Translations under genes and position numbers: made by a program | Notes under the pieces: generated by a model | What the model saw: the letters and a program-made list of their open reading frames with translations, nothing else | What the model was told of the DNA's origin: nothing | The model's database searches: none | NCBI GenBank assembly: GCA_037501455.1 | Contig: CM074857.1 | Coordinates: forward strand, 102,829,501-102,893,500 | Direction: 5' to 3' | Source of the DNA: Lantana camara | Taxonomy: Eukaryota > Streptophyta > Magnoliopsida > Lamiales > Verbenaceae | Length of the DNA stretch: 64,000 nt | Shown: positions 45,877 to 56,790 of the stretch, in pieces | Position numbering within the stretch: position 1 is the first letter of the stretch | How the letters are laid out: every line of letters starts with the position of its first letter

Positions 45877-47330
45877 GAAACTAAACGTAAGAGAGAGGAC
45901 AAAGTTTCAGCTCCCTTATGGCACGCTAGATTAGGACGCATTTCTAAGAACAGAATTAGCAAGATAAACACTTTAGGATCATTCTCTGAAAATAATCTCA
46001 AAGAGTTAACTTTTTGCGAATCCTGTCTCAAAGGAAAGATGTCCAAAGTTCCTTTTAAAGGAACTGTGGAACGTGCCACTAAGGTCTTGGATTTGATCCA
46101 TTCTGATGTCTGTGGACCGCTTAGTGTAAGCACAAGAAACAATCATCAGTATTTCATAACCTTTACCGATGACTTTAGTCGGTATGGTTATGTATACTTA
46201 ATGAAGTATAAATCTGAAACTTTTGAGAAATTCCTAGAATTTCAAAAGGAGGTTGAGAACCAAACTGGTCACAAGATCAAAGCACTTCGATCTGATCAAG
46301 GAGGCAAGTATCTTAGTGAAGAATTCCTTAATCATCTCAAAGATAATGGGATTATCTCTCAGTGGACTCCTCCAGGAACTCCTCAACTCAATGGAGTTTC
46401 TGAGAGAATGAACCGAACTCTACTCGATATGGTTCGTTCCATGATGAGTTTCACTGACTTACCACCTTCTTTCTGGGGTTATGCCCTAGAAAGTGCGGCA
46501 AAGATTTTGAATCTAGTTCCCTCTAAGTCAGTCCCTAAAACGCCCTATGAAATGTGGCATGGTAAAATCCCTAGTTATTCTTACTTAAGAATTTGGGATT
46601 GTCCTGCTTACGTGAAGAGGACTGTAAGGCTTAAAGTGCTTGTCCCACATCGGAAGAAGAGCAGAACGAAGCCTTCCTTATAAGAGGGTGGATACCTCTT
46701 CCTTGTAGAGGCCTTTTCCTGGGTGGGCGCCTTTGGCTTAAATTCCACAGAGAAGAACAAAACCGTGAGGCTATGCCGACTTATGGATAGCAAAGCAGAC
46801 AATATCTACAAGCAGGTTTTCGTATTGTTACAAATGGTATCAGAGCTGGGACCCGGTCCGGTGTACCAGCGAGGACGCTGGACCCTTATGGAGGGTGGAC
46901 TGTAAGGCTTAAAGTGCTTGTCCCACATCGGAAGAAGAGGAGAACGAAGCCTTCCTTATAAGGGGGTGGATACCTCTTCCTTGTAGACGCCTTTTCCTGG
47001 GTGGGCGCCTTTGGCTTAAATTCCACCGGGAAGAACAAAACCGTGAGGCTATGCCGACTTATGGATAGCAAAGCGGACAATATCTACAAGCGAGCTTTCG
47101 GGTTGTTACAAGGACAGTGGGAGATAAGTTAGAATCTCGTTCTAACTTATACTACTTTGTAAGTTATCCTAAGGAATCCATAGGATACTACTTCTATGAT
47201 CAATCTGAGCAAAAGGTGTTTGTTTCCAGAAATGCTACTTTTCTTGAGGAACCGCTCCTTAAAGAAAAGAAAGGTAAGATCATAGAATTGGAGGAAGTAC
47301 AAAGTGACCCCACACCACCCATTGAAGAAA
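45877..47330 (+). pseudogene. Copia C integrase, interrupted by a TRIM
   Basis: Integrase that would insert the cDNA. The zinc-binding region has PLWHARLGRISKNRI and CESCLKGK; the second His of the usual H-x3-5-H (W-H-x-R-L-G-H) is Arg. The catalytic triad is present: Asp in IHSDVCGPL, Asp in LRSDQGGKYLSEEF, Glu in NGVSERMNRT. At 46622 the frame is cut by the TRIM insertion and resumes at 47116 with VGDKLESRSNLYYFVSYP, the conserved C-terminal segment. Ignoring the TRIM and one copy of its target duplication, the frame is continuous. Confidence 0.92.
46623..47110 (+). mobile_element. TRIM element (488 bp) inside the copia C integrase
   Basis: A terminal-repeat retrotransposon in miniature. 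Two 210-bp LTRs (46623-46832 and 46901-47110) start TGTAAGGCTTAAAGTGCTTG and end …TTGTTACA. Between them lie a PBS (tggtatcagagc, 46835-46846), about 40 bp, and a purine-rich ttatggagggtgg before the second LTR. The 5-bp target duplication AGGAC is perfect (46618-46622 and 47111-47115). The phrase gtcccacatcgg near the start of the LTR is common in plant TRIMs. It codes for nothing and depends on another element for movement. Confidence 0.96.
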
Positions 47331-48540
47331 TATCCCCTTCTGATCAACCACAGCCAATCACGAATTTCGATACACATGTAAATCCTCCTCTAAGGCATTC
47401 TGAACGCACTTTTAGACAGCCAGAGAGATGGTATGGATTCTTCTATAAGATCTCTCAAAAGGATAATGATCCTCTAACATATGAGGAGACACTTTTAGAT
47501 TCTGACTTTGAACAGTGGATAGAAGCCATGAAATCCGAAATGGATTCCATGAACTCCAACCAAGTTTGGACCTTGGTAGATTTGCCTGATGGGGTTAAAC
47601 CAATAGGTTGCAAATGGATCTTTAAGAGAAATCTCGGAGTTGATGGAAGCATTGCAGCCTATAAAGCAAGACTGGTTGCAAAAGGATTCACTCAAAGACC
47701 CGGCGTGGACTTTGATGAAACCTTTTCACCAGTTGCAATGCAAAAGTCTATTCGGATCATGCTTGCCATTGCTGCATATTATGACTATGAGATATGGCAA
47801 ATGGATGTGAAAATTATCTTTCTCAATGGTGACATTGATAAAGACATTTATGTGGAGTAACCCATAGGTTTCACATTCAGTGGGAGTGAGCAAAAGGTTT
47901 GCAAACTCCAAAGATCAATCTATGGATTGAAACAGGCTTCTAGGAATTGGAACATTCGATTTGATGAATCAGTCAAAGCGTTCGGCTTCATTCAAATTTT
48001 GAATGAATCATGTGTGTATAGAAAGGAATTGGAGACCTCAGAGCAATTCTTAGTACTTTATGTTGATGACATCCTTCTTATTGGGAATTCGAAGGACGAC
48101 ATGAAAGTAACTAAGTTATGGTTATCGAACCAATTCGAGATGAAAGATCTTGGTGTTGCGTCCTATATCCTTGGAATTAAAATCTATCGAGATAGATCTA
48201 GAAGGTTGATAGGACTATCACAGTCGATGTACATTGATAAAGTATTGAGGAGATTCAATATGGAGTCAGCAAAGGTTAAGAACCTTCCTATGAGTGTAGG
48301 AACATGTCTTTCTAAGAAGATGTGTCCTAAGACTAACCCTGAGAAGGAAAGAATGACTCATACACCTTATGCATTAGCAATAGGTAGCATAATGTATGCA
48401 ATGTTATGTAATCGACCGGATGTGGCTTATGCACTTAGTGTTCCTTTCCAATCTGACCCTGGAGATGGTCACTGGGCTGTCGTGAAGAATATTCTTAAGT
48501 ACTTGAAAAGTACTAAGGATTTATTCTTAGTTTACAGAGG
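47331..48540 (+). pseudogene. Copia C reverse transcriptase
   Basis: RT begins with FEQWIEAMKSEMDSM and NQVWTLVDLP, then GCKWIFKRNLGVDGSIAAYK and ARLVAKGFTQ, all standard copia RT blocks. The first catalytic Asp is in WQMDVKIIFLNGD. A TAA at 47858 (after IYVE) interrupts the frame where copia has E-Q-P. The same frame continues as PIGF…KLQRSIYGLKQASRNW, and YVDDILLIG (about 48058) holds the catalytic Asp pair. The residues are otherwise well kept, so one stop is the main lesion. Confidence 0.93.
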
Positions 48541-49041
48541 TCAGAAAGATCTTACTGTCGAAGGATACAGCGATGCAAGCTTTGCATCTGACTTAGATGA
48601 TTTTAAGTCAATGTCAGGATACTTTTTCTGCCTAAACGGCGGAGCAGTGAGTTGGAAGAGTTCCAAGCAAACGACCACTGCAGATTCGACCACTGAGGCC
48701 GAATACTAGCTGCAAATGATGTAGCTAAGGAAAGTGTTTGGATTAGAAACTTCATTCAAGAGTTGAATGTTGTTCCTAGCATGAAAGACCCCATTACTGT
48801 AGTTTGTGACAACACTGGGGTGGTTGCTCAAGCAAGAGAACCAAGATCTCACCAATGGACCAAGCACATTATGAGGAAGTATCACCTAATCCGTGATATT
48901 ATCCAAAGAGGAGATGTGCAAATTGAGAGGGTCACATCAACAGAGAACGTGGCAGATCCACTTACTAAACCCCTTAGTCGAGAAGCTTTCCAAGGTCATC
49001 TTCAGAAGATGGGACTTAGAGTAGCTTTAGAATGGCTTTGA
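48541..49041 (+). pseudogene. Copia C RNase H
   Basis: The domain opens with DLTVEGYSDASFASDLDD, continues to AVSWKSSKQTTTADSTTEAEY, and then a TAG plus a frameshift at about 48705 breaks the usual E-A-E-Y-x-A run. The other frame picks up VWIRNFIQELNVV, VVCDNTGVVAQA and WTKHIMRKYHLIRDII, ending with NVADPLTKPLSREAFQGH, the standard copia C-terminus, and a stop at 49041. Catalytic residues (Asp in YSDAS, Glu in EAEY, Asp in VCDNT) are present but split between frames. Confidence 0.92.
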
Positions 49042-49057
49042 CGGGCAAGTGGGAGAT
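49041..49057 (+). other. Copia C polypurine tract
   Basis: acgggcaagtgggagat directly before the 3' LTR. It matches the copia A PPT core (aagtgggagat), supporting relatedness. Confidence 0.93.
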
Positions 49058-50975
49058 TGTTAGGAATAGTGCCCTAGAAAGTCGATTGTGTATCCACTTT
49101 GTACTTTTTCTTATTGTGATCACAGACAATCTTTGAATAAAATAACGAATTGAGGCAACACTTCTTTATATGCTCTTGTTTGGTATGCGTTTACTTTAGC
49201 TGTGCATGTATGAGAACTCCCCTAATCCTGATGACTTTAGGACTCTACCATTTAGGTGAAATGGTTCATGAAACGAGCCCTATATCACATAAGTCATGAT
49301 TAGTAAAATACTCCAAGCCGATGAGTCCTACAGACAGTGGGATTGTCAACCTGACTCCTCTAAGGCTTGCTTGTGGGATCACGCCCTTAAGAAGGACCAC
49401 CTTGTTTCATGGAGGTGCAAAGTGTGTAGTTGATACGTGCGTGTACATGAGGGTGCTCACTTCCATAAGTAAGTTTACTGAGGTGCCCTGTGTGAGAAGA
49501 TTCCTAAATGGGAAAGGAAGTTTCTATTTCAAGAAATGGAAACTTCCAGATTAGGAAATATCTCACGAGTCATTGATGTGATTAATTGATCCTTAGACTT
49601 GAGGTTCCATGTCACTTTGTGAGTTAACTCTGTAGTGTTAGGTATAAGCTTTAAAGGGTGTCACCTTAGACAACTGATTCCAGGCTTATGCTGGGCCTGC
49701 ACAAGTGACTCATAAAAGTGAATGAAAATCAAGAAATGACCTACACTTGCATTTGTAAGGTGATCTCTTATTGTGTAAGTCATTCATATGCCATATGGAG
49801 TCCTTGGCCAAGGCAGTAGATCAAGACATCAAGAAAAGGGTTTCTTGGATTGAGATCAAATGGATATGAAATGCACTTAGCTTTAAGACCAGATTATTAG
49901 GGTTCTGATTATTCCCTTACCCTAGATCTTGGTTGAGAGATAGTAAGTAGGAGGATTGTATCTCACATGAATTAATGACTTAAAGGTTCTGTCGAATCAA
50001 TAAATTCTAATTCAGCTAGGGGTTAAACACCTGTTGCTAGACTATGATCGTTTAATCTGTGGACTGATTAATTAATTAGTGAATTAATTAATTAGGGTCA
50101 CTGCTAATTGAATTGAGAACCTAGAGGGTTACGCACAACAACTTGGTTACATGAGTTGAGGATTTGAAATGATTAAACGAGTTAATCGAGTCAAGAGGGT
50201 TCCACACGTGTGGGTCACGTGAGTGGCACGTGTCCTTAGGACACGTGTCTCACACGTGTATAATTATTTGTGTATTAAATAATTAATGTGCTAATTATTT
50301 AATAGACTTTGGTTTAATTTTGAATTAAATGAAAGTCTTATTTTGGAGAACTTAATCTATTTAATCAATTGTGAATTAATTAATTAGATAAATACTTTAT
50401 TTATTTATTAATAAATAAAGTATAATATTATCCAAAAGGGTTTGGATATTTTAGCTCTCTTAAAAGTTGATTTGAATTAAAATTCAAAGTCAAAGTTTAA
50501 AATTACTTGATGATCATGTAATAAGAGAGAGGGACCAAATCCTTAGTCCAATAGGACTAGGTTCGGCGTCCCCCTCTTGCTATATATAGGGGAGCTCGAG
50601 CTTCCCTTAGAGTGTGATCGATTTTCTTTTGGTTTATGTGTTGAACACCATCCTTTCTCCAAAATCAAATCAACCCTAGGTCAAGCCTAAACACTAACTA
50701 GAGAACTAGCATCCTTACTAGTTAGATTGTAGTCAAGTTGGTGGACTATCTCTAGCGAGCTTCAAGTTAGAAGTTTTTGAAGATTCGAGCTTTACCAAGG
50801 AGAGGGGATCAAGCCGCGAGAAGAGCATTCTTGGGTGGCTTGAAACGCTTCAAGAAAGATTATTGAAAAGTAAATTTCTAATCTCCACGAATTTGGATTC
50901 ACGATTGCGAGTCTAAGATCCTTTTGTTGGAAAATTTTTAAATTTCCGCTGCTTTCTGATTCCCGTTTTCCAACA
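49058..50975 (+). mobile_element. Copia C 3' LTR
   Basis: Begins TGTTAGGAATAGTGCCCTAG and ends …GTTTTCCAACA at 50975, followed by the target duplication GTGAT. Differences from the 5' LTR are mostly single substitutions and a few small indels (for example a 3-bp gat repeat unit). It carries the same ACGTG cluster and TATA box. Confidence 0.95.
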
Positions 50976-51161
50976 GTGATGGTCTACCCTCTCACAAACA
51001 AATCTTGAAAGTGCTGGTGACTTCGTACATTTCCAGTATTTACACCATCATTTTTAGCGCCGTCTGTGGGAAGAATACGTAAACCAACACTACGTAAATA
51101 CTGGAAATGTACTAAGTCACCAACACTTTTAAGATTTGTTTGTGAGAGGGAAGACCATCAC
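50976..51161. repeat. Hairpin: end of gypsy G LTR copy 2 meeting its inverted copy
   Basis: The left arm (gtgatggtct… to …ccagtattta, ends 51042) is inverted at 51095-51160 (taaatactgg… to …agaccatcac). The 52-base spacer contains the LTR end ACCATCA (51050) and a primer-binding block. It is the centre of the larger LTR palindrome. Confidence 0.93.
51051..51072 (+). other. Gypsy G primer-binding region
   Basis: tttttagcgccgtctgtggg, the plant gypsy block that follows a 5' LTR, directly follows the LTR end at 51050. Since the same LTR is also preceded by a PPT, this LTR has internal sequence on both sides. Confidence 0.85.
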
Positions 51162-52141
51162 AGGCGTTGAGCCTCAGGAACTGGGTTTCCAATGATGCGT
51201 GGGTTCTTCCAGCTAGGATAACACCAGAGATGATGAAATGTAATGAGCTTGGGGAAGACGAAGATGTAGAGGAGAAAATGTTCAGTTCAATGTGCAGTGG
51301 GTGTGTATTTTGTGCAGGAAGTATGACTTTGTGTGAGAAGAATCACTTAGGGAATGTGAGTGTAAATCCCATATTTATATGTTAGGGGTAGGGGCATTTT
51401 GGTAAAAGCGATCATGTGGTTTCAAACCCCGTGTTGCCCTAGACACGTGGCAGCATGTGATCGTGTGAGAGTGATATCTCTGGAATATACCATGTACGGG
51501 TGGTAGTGGATGTCAGGGGTTGGTGTGCGCACTACCTGTGTGTGTCAGAGGCAGTTGCACTGCAGCTGTACGAGCGTCGGGATACCCAATGAGGGTTACG
51601 CGGGTGTAAGGATGCTTGAAGGTACGTCTAAGGGGTGACCTGGCCCGAGCGTCGGGACGCTCGAGGGAGAGGACTCCCCAGATGGGCTTGTCCAAGCGTT
51701 GGGACGCTCGGGTGAAGCTTCAGCCATGAGGTCGCTCGTACCCTCGAGAGGGCCATGAGGCCTACTGAGGTGGACCCTGGTGGATGAGGTATGTTTTGAT
51801 GATCACGTGAGCGCTGCGAAGGACGCGAGCGTCAGGATGGCCTCGAGCGTGGAACAAGTAAGGGAGTGTCTTGTGCCTGCGACACAAGTCTTGAGTCGTG
51901 ATTGTCCTTGCGAGGCAATATTTCAAGCATCGGGCGAGACTGGGAGAGGGATTCCCACGCTCGAAGGATGCACTCCGGCAGGCGGGCCTTAGGCAGTAAG
52001 GCTGTAAGCAGATGGGCTGGATCCGCTATTGCGAGCCCATCTTCACGGGCGTCCAAGCCCAAGTGTTCCAGATTGATCTGACTGAGCCGTCCAGATCTCG
52101 ACACGTGTACGGTGATGATCCGAGCATGATTTGGGCCCGTC
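51095..52141 (-). mobile_element. Gypsy G LTR, inverted copy
   Basis: Minus-strand LTR beginning TGACGGGCCCAAATCATGC at 52141 and running leftward to 51095, where it meets its plus-strand twin. It lacks only the last few bases of the LTR. It matches 39642-40620 in reverse over its whole length; for example 51167-51385 is the near-identical inverse of 40399-40617. Confidence 0.93.
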
Positions 52142-52969
52142 ACACCCTTAGGGGATATATTGTAATTTTACTGAGAGTTTAATTATATAATTGTAATATT
52201 AGTTAATTTTGAATTTTTTATTTAAAAAGTTGTTATTTAATTTAATATTTAATATTTAATCTATAAATATTAATTAAATTAGATATTTCATGCACATTTA
52301 TGTTGTTTGAAATATGATAAAAAGTTATAAATTCCCTCTTATATTTATATTTTAGTTTTAAATATATTTTGTACAAGTTCATTTAAAGTTAATTTGTAAT
52401 AATTTATTTGTAATTATAACAACTTTCCCCTCAAAATAAAAATTGATATAAAGAAATCACACAAATATCAATTAGTGCAACACCAAAATTTCCCCTCAAT
52501 ATTGAAAATCATAACAAACACACCAACATCAATAAATGCATCAGTAAATTCACATAAATATCCGTTAAATTCATTTCAACAATTATTTCAAACGTTGAAC
52601 ATTCATGATCAATATCTATAAAAAATATTAGGCATCCATAAACTCTAGGTATAAAATCAGTTTATCATAAAAATATTAAAATATCATTAAGTAGTATCTA
52701 CGGGAAAAAAATATTAGGTAGACACAAAACTCAAGTATTTAAATCAAATCCCCTACAAATTTTAGTGTTTGCATTAACCCCTTTACCTTTGGGCTCTTTA
52801 TTATATATATATATATCCCCTGAGTTTCAGTATATTAGGGGTAAAATAGTAAATTTTACACATTCCTTTAAATTTAACGGGGGAGATAAGGGGGAGTTCG
52901 TAATTTCTCAAATCTCAGGGGGTAATCAGTAATTTCACCAAACCTCAGGGGGTTGTTCGTAATTATCCC
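52142..52969. mobile_element. Right part of the TIR-like element
   Basis: AT-rich DNA ending in the inverted partner of 33618-33705 (ctcagggggttgttcgtaat then tatccc at 52969). A (TA)n run lies at 52803-52815. No gene is present. Confidence 0.68.
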
Positions 52970-54818
52970 AATATTTTGATACAAACTCGAAAGACAAGCC
53001 GGATCTACTTAAGTATATACATGCATTTGATAATAAATTTTAAATCACTAAGTAGATAAATATCTAACATGCAATTAACAATTAATAACACATAATTTAT
53101 CATGCTTAATAACGATAGCACCGTAAAATATTACGGTACATCAAATATGGCTATCTTACGGCACTTTTTCAGCCTTTTTGATTTTTCATGAAACCGACAG
53201 AGCTTCATTGAAATATCCCCGACTTGACCCTCAGAGTGTGGACTCCGCAAACATTTCCCCAAATAGTTGAGAAAATATTTTTCTAAAAAAAACACTTTTT
53301 TTTAAATTAGAAAATTCCCTAATTTTTTAATAATTAAACAGTTTACATAATTAATTAATCCTTAAAAGGATTAATAAAAGGCAAGAGAGAAGGAGCCAGA
53401 ATTGGCTTTCAAAATATATTGAAGGATTTTCAAAAAATGGATGATGAAAAGCAGCAAACAAACGCCCCATTTATAGCACAAATTTGGAGGGCAATTTAGT
53501 CATTTTGCAAGTTCAGTGGACTGCTGGGTGTAAACCGTCGCCCGCCACATGTCCGCCAAACGGGCACCGCATACTCCTCCAAACGTCGCCACATGGCAGC
53601 TGTGTGGCTGATGCGTGCCTTACACACGCCACACATGATGGTTGTGTTGGCTCGTGTTTCACAAGAGCCCCAATGCTGGCCAACGATGTGTCCAAGTCTG
53701 GTCTAGCCGAGCCCGGTTCGCTCCGACCTTATCCGTCAGCGACCCGATCTTGCTCTGTTTGACCGGACCATCCGATCCGTTGACCGACCCACTTCCAAAG
53801 CAAATTTGGGCCGCTGAATCCGCGGGTTGTGGCGCGATCTGGACCGACCAAAATAAAATTTCGGGCATTTTTAACTCTTTGAAATTTTGATTATTTTCTC
53901 AAAATAAATCCCTCAACTATTTTCAAACTCTTTGAAATTTTATTTCTCTCCCTCCTTTTAATATTTTCTCTTTGGGTCTTTAGCGGGGTTTGCATGAGAT
54001 CTGCAGGACTAATTAATTTTAGCTCCAAACGGGTCAATCTATTCCCATATCATGATAATAATTGATTACCGTTTAACAATATTTAATTCCACTAAATAAA
54101 TATTGTTACACTCTAAAATTAATTAAATTATTCACAAATTTCTCGATCTAGAATAATTTCGCATTTTACTCCTCCATGTAGATATCCATGAAAAATAAAT
54201 TGTAACTACTATCATTTATTTTTCACCTCCAATCTACAATTTCTTAATTCGTCTTAATTCGAACTTTTACAAATCTATTTCAGAGATATTTTTTACCTTC
54301 CAGCAGATCAATATAACTCTTTAGCACATTTCATGCAGTCACCAAATGTACAAAGTATTTTGGTCACCCATTATCGAGACCTCACTTTTGAGTACATCAC
54401 AATGACTAACACTACATGCCTAAAGTCGAATTACTGCCAGGATTAAGAGTCCAATATTTCCCAAGATTTTTTTCATTTTAGATAGCAGTATAAAATGAAT
54501 AATATCATTGGTCCAATTCGATATTTTCAATCCCATTGAAAATCATCAATGTATTATAATCGGAATCTCCATTCCCTATGACGAAAGACTAATCATCTTA
54601 TATAACCACGTTGTAGTCTCGATAAGAACATATTCTTATCTTACCCGAACTTTAATGACACACGATTTCAGTATTCAAAGTCTTTTTCTATGAAACACAT
54701 TTCATATAAGAATACCATCACATATCATTAATTATTATTATGTAAAATACTCATAAGTTGCTATAAGTTCAGTTTAATTAATCGAACAAATGGGATTTTT
54801 AGGGCACTATTCCCAACA
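52970..54818 (-). mobile_element. Split solo copia LTR, right piece
   Basis: Aligns with 8910-10986 (LTR of copia A) from caagccggatctacttaagt to the minus-strand start …agggcactattcccaaca at 54818. About 16-18 bp of LTR are missing at the joint with the TIR-like element. No internal copia sequence or PBS lies beside it, and ACATC follows, so it is a solo LTR. Compared with copia A it has several extra deletions (for example the tgtatgtgaaacacattcaa part near 10340 is absent). Confidence 0.9.
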
Positions 54819-54892
54819 ACATCAAACTCAATCTAGTGTTAAACTGGAAAGTAAATTATTTCTTAGATCACCTCATTTGTTGAACGTATTTA

Positions 54893-55590
54893 GGGGTGTA
54901 AACGGATCTTAAACGAAAGGAATGTATGATTACCATATCCTTATCTATTTATAAGTCGGACGGATTCAGACAATATCCTCCTTAAGTGGATATAAGTCAG
55001 ATTAAGAAAGATATCGAATTTTAATCGAATTTTCAACTATTCATTTATACCATAAATTATATAAGAGTTATATCATTAAATGTATGTATTTTAAACAGAG
55101 GGAGAATAACTATGTCTCTCTATATATCATTTTCATTTCTTAGTAAATATAGAGATACGTTGTGATTAAAATTTTTTTTATTTAATTGATTTGAAATATA
55201 ATATTTTAATCAATATACTATATGTAGTTTATATATATTATTTTGTTAAACAGAGGAAGAAATAACGATATAGTACACATGTATACACACATATATGTGT
55301 ATGTATATTAAGAAAAAACGTGCATGTTTATATATATATTTTTAATAGAATATATTATTTATCATGGATAAATCCAATAACAGATATATTAATGGATATT
55401 TACACGGAACGGATATTAAACGGATCGGATGTGTGATTATCGTATCTTTATCCGTTTATTTAGATGCCTATAATCGGGTACGGATAATATTATCCTCTTT
55501 AAGCGAATTCGAATAATATCCTCTTTAAAGTAATTCGAATGCGAATCAATATCGAATTTATGAATATTCATTTATGGCCTTAAACATATT
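54893..55590. repeat. Inserted block with ~165-bp direct repeats
   Basis: Absent from duplication copy 1. The phrase order 'acggatnttaaacg… atgattaccatatccttatc… tcctccttaagtgg… atatcgaatttt… ttcatttata' (54900-55060) recurs at 55400-55580 with about 500 bp between copies. There is no TG…CA terminus or PBS that would make it a clear retroelement. Type undetermined. Confidence 0.65.
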
Positions 55591-55731
55591 AAAAGACTAA
55601 CGCATGCGAAGTTTTTTTAAAAAAATAAAAATTCTTCTAAGGTTAACTTCCAAATTACTAGAAATCGAGAGTTAGCATTACGGCAAAACAACTTATCAAA
55701 TTATTAATGTTCAAAAACATAACTGCAGATC

Positions 55732-55905
55732 TATGATGCACAGACACGGACACGGCGACACGGACACGACACGACACGGATACGGCGACACGGATTTTTT
55801 CTTGAATTTTTCACGTGAGGAGTGTCGGACACGGTGTCCGACACGAGTGTCCGACACGACACTACACGGTAAAATGATATTTTTAGAAGTGTCCGTGCAT
55901 CATAG
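55732..55905. mobile_element. Mutator-type MITE, 174 bp, with known empty site
   Basis: Ends are inverted (tatgatgcacagacac against the RC of the right end, ctatgatgcacggacac). The 9-bp repeat CTGCAGATC flanks it (55723-55731 and 55906-55914). The homologous site in duplication copy 1 (about 23542-23550) reads cttcagatc once, with no insert. Its interior is rich in gacacgg and gtgtccgac repeats. Confidence 0.94.
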
Positions 55906-56126
55906 CTGCAGATCAATTCGTGTCCCAATTTTCAAAATTTTATTTTACTATTGGGATGGAATTTTATAAAAAGTCTAGATTTTGAGGCAGTAATAGATTT
56001 TTAAAAAAATACAAAAAGCAAGTTATCTTTCTTTATTTTTGTTACTTCTTCGGGATAAAATTGAATTTTCCAAAAATTTAGAGTAGCATTATGAAGACAT
56101 GAGGAGTCATTTCTTAGAGATAGTTT

Positions 56127-56291
56127 GGAAAATTCTTGCATACCCCCTATTTAAATAATGCAATTTTTATTTTTATTTTTATTTTTGTTTTTGAGTTTTT
56201 TTTATTTTATTATTTATTTGATTTTTTTTACATTATTTAAATGGGGGTACATGCACCGGGACCCACACCTAGTGTATGCAAGAATTTCCCA
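56127..56291. mobile_element. Mutator-type MITE, 165 bp, with known empty site
   Basis: Inverted ends ggaaaattcttgcatac and gtatgcaagaatttccca. AGATAGTTT is duplicated at 56118-56126 and 56292-56300; copy 1 of the segmental duplication has it once (23780-23788), directly followed by ctgctttcc. The interior is a T-rich stretch with no frame. Confidence 0.93.
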
Positions 56292-56790
56292 AGATAGTTT
56301 CTGCTTTCCATCAACCAATTATCTTAGATCAATGCAGACCTACCTGCATGACAATGGGACAAGAAATTAACTAACTACAAATATGTACGTTGCACAACGA
56401 CATATGCTAGCAAGTCCGGAAGATCGAACCAAACATGATTGGATCGGACTCAACTCATGATATGAGCAAGTGTGTTACATCCATTGTTTGATATATAGAA
56501 CATGCTTTCTAAAATACATACATCAGTTGTTTGATATATAGAACATGCTTTTTAAAATACATACAAATTGCATGATAAATGTAGACAAATAGAAAACACC
56601 ATTTTTTCTCCTAAAATGATCTTGGCGAATCAAATTTAAATTAAAACTACCCAAATCAGTGGAATCTTGACGATGAGAATATAAATTTATGTGAGGATTT
56701 GAGCAAAATGTAAGGGGTGTTTATGTAATTACTCCATGATAGATACTTCCCAAGAAATATAATAACTCCAAAGCGATGTTTTTCTTTATC

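Larger units (their letters stand above)
40628..50975 (+). mobile_element. Copia C, full-length Ty1/copia element with nested TRIM
   Basis: Complete element of 10,348 bp: two LTRs of about 1.92 kb, an initiator-Met PBS, a long leader, gag, protease, integrase, RT, RNase H and PPT, in copia order. The LTRs are very similar over all the stretches compared, implying a fairly recent insertion. Several stops and frameshifts still break the polyprotein, and a 488-bp TRIM sits inside the integrase. It inserted into gypsy G LTR copy 2. Confidence 0.95.
54824..56790. repeat. Segmental duplication copy 2, right part
   Basis: Continues the alignment with 23350-24240: ttagatcacctcatttgttga at 54862, then after an insert, ttagcattacggcaaaacaac (55672), attttgaggcagtaatagat (55979), gatagtttctgctttccatc (56293) and ccaagaaatataataactcc (56749). 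Two MITEs and one longer block were added relative to copy 1. No gene was recognised. Confidence 0.85.
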
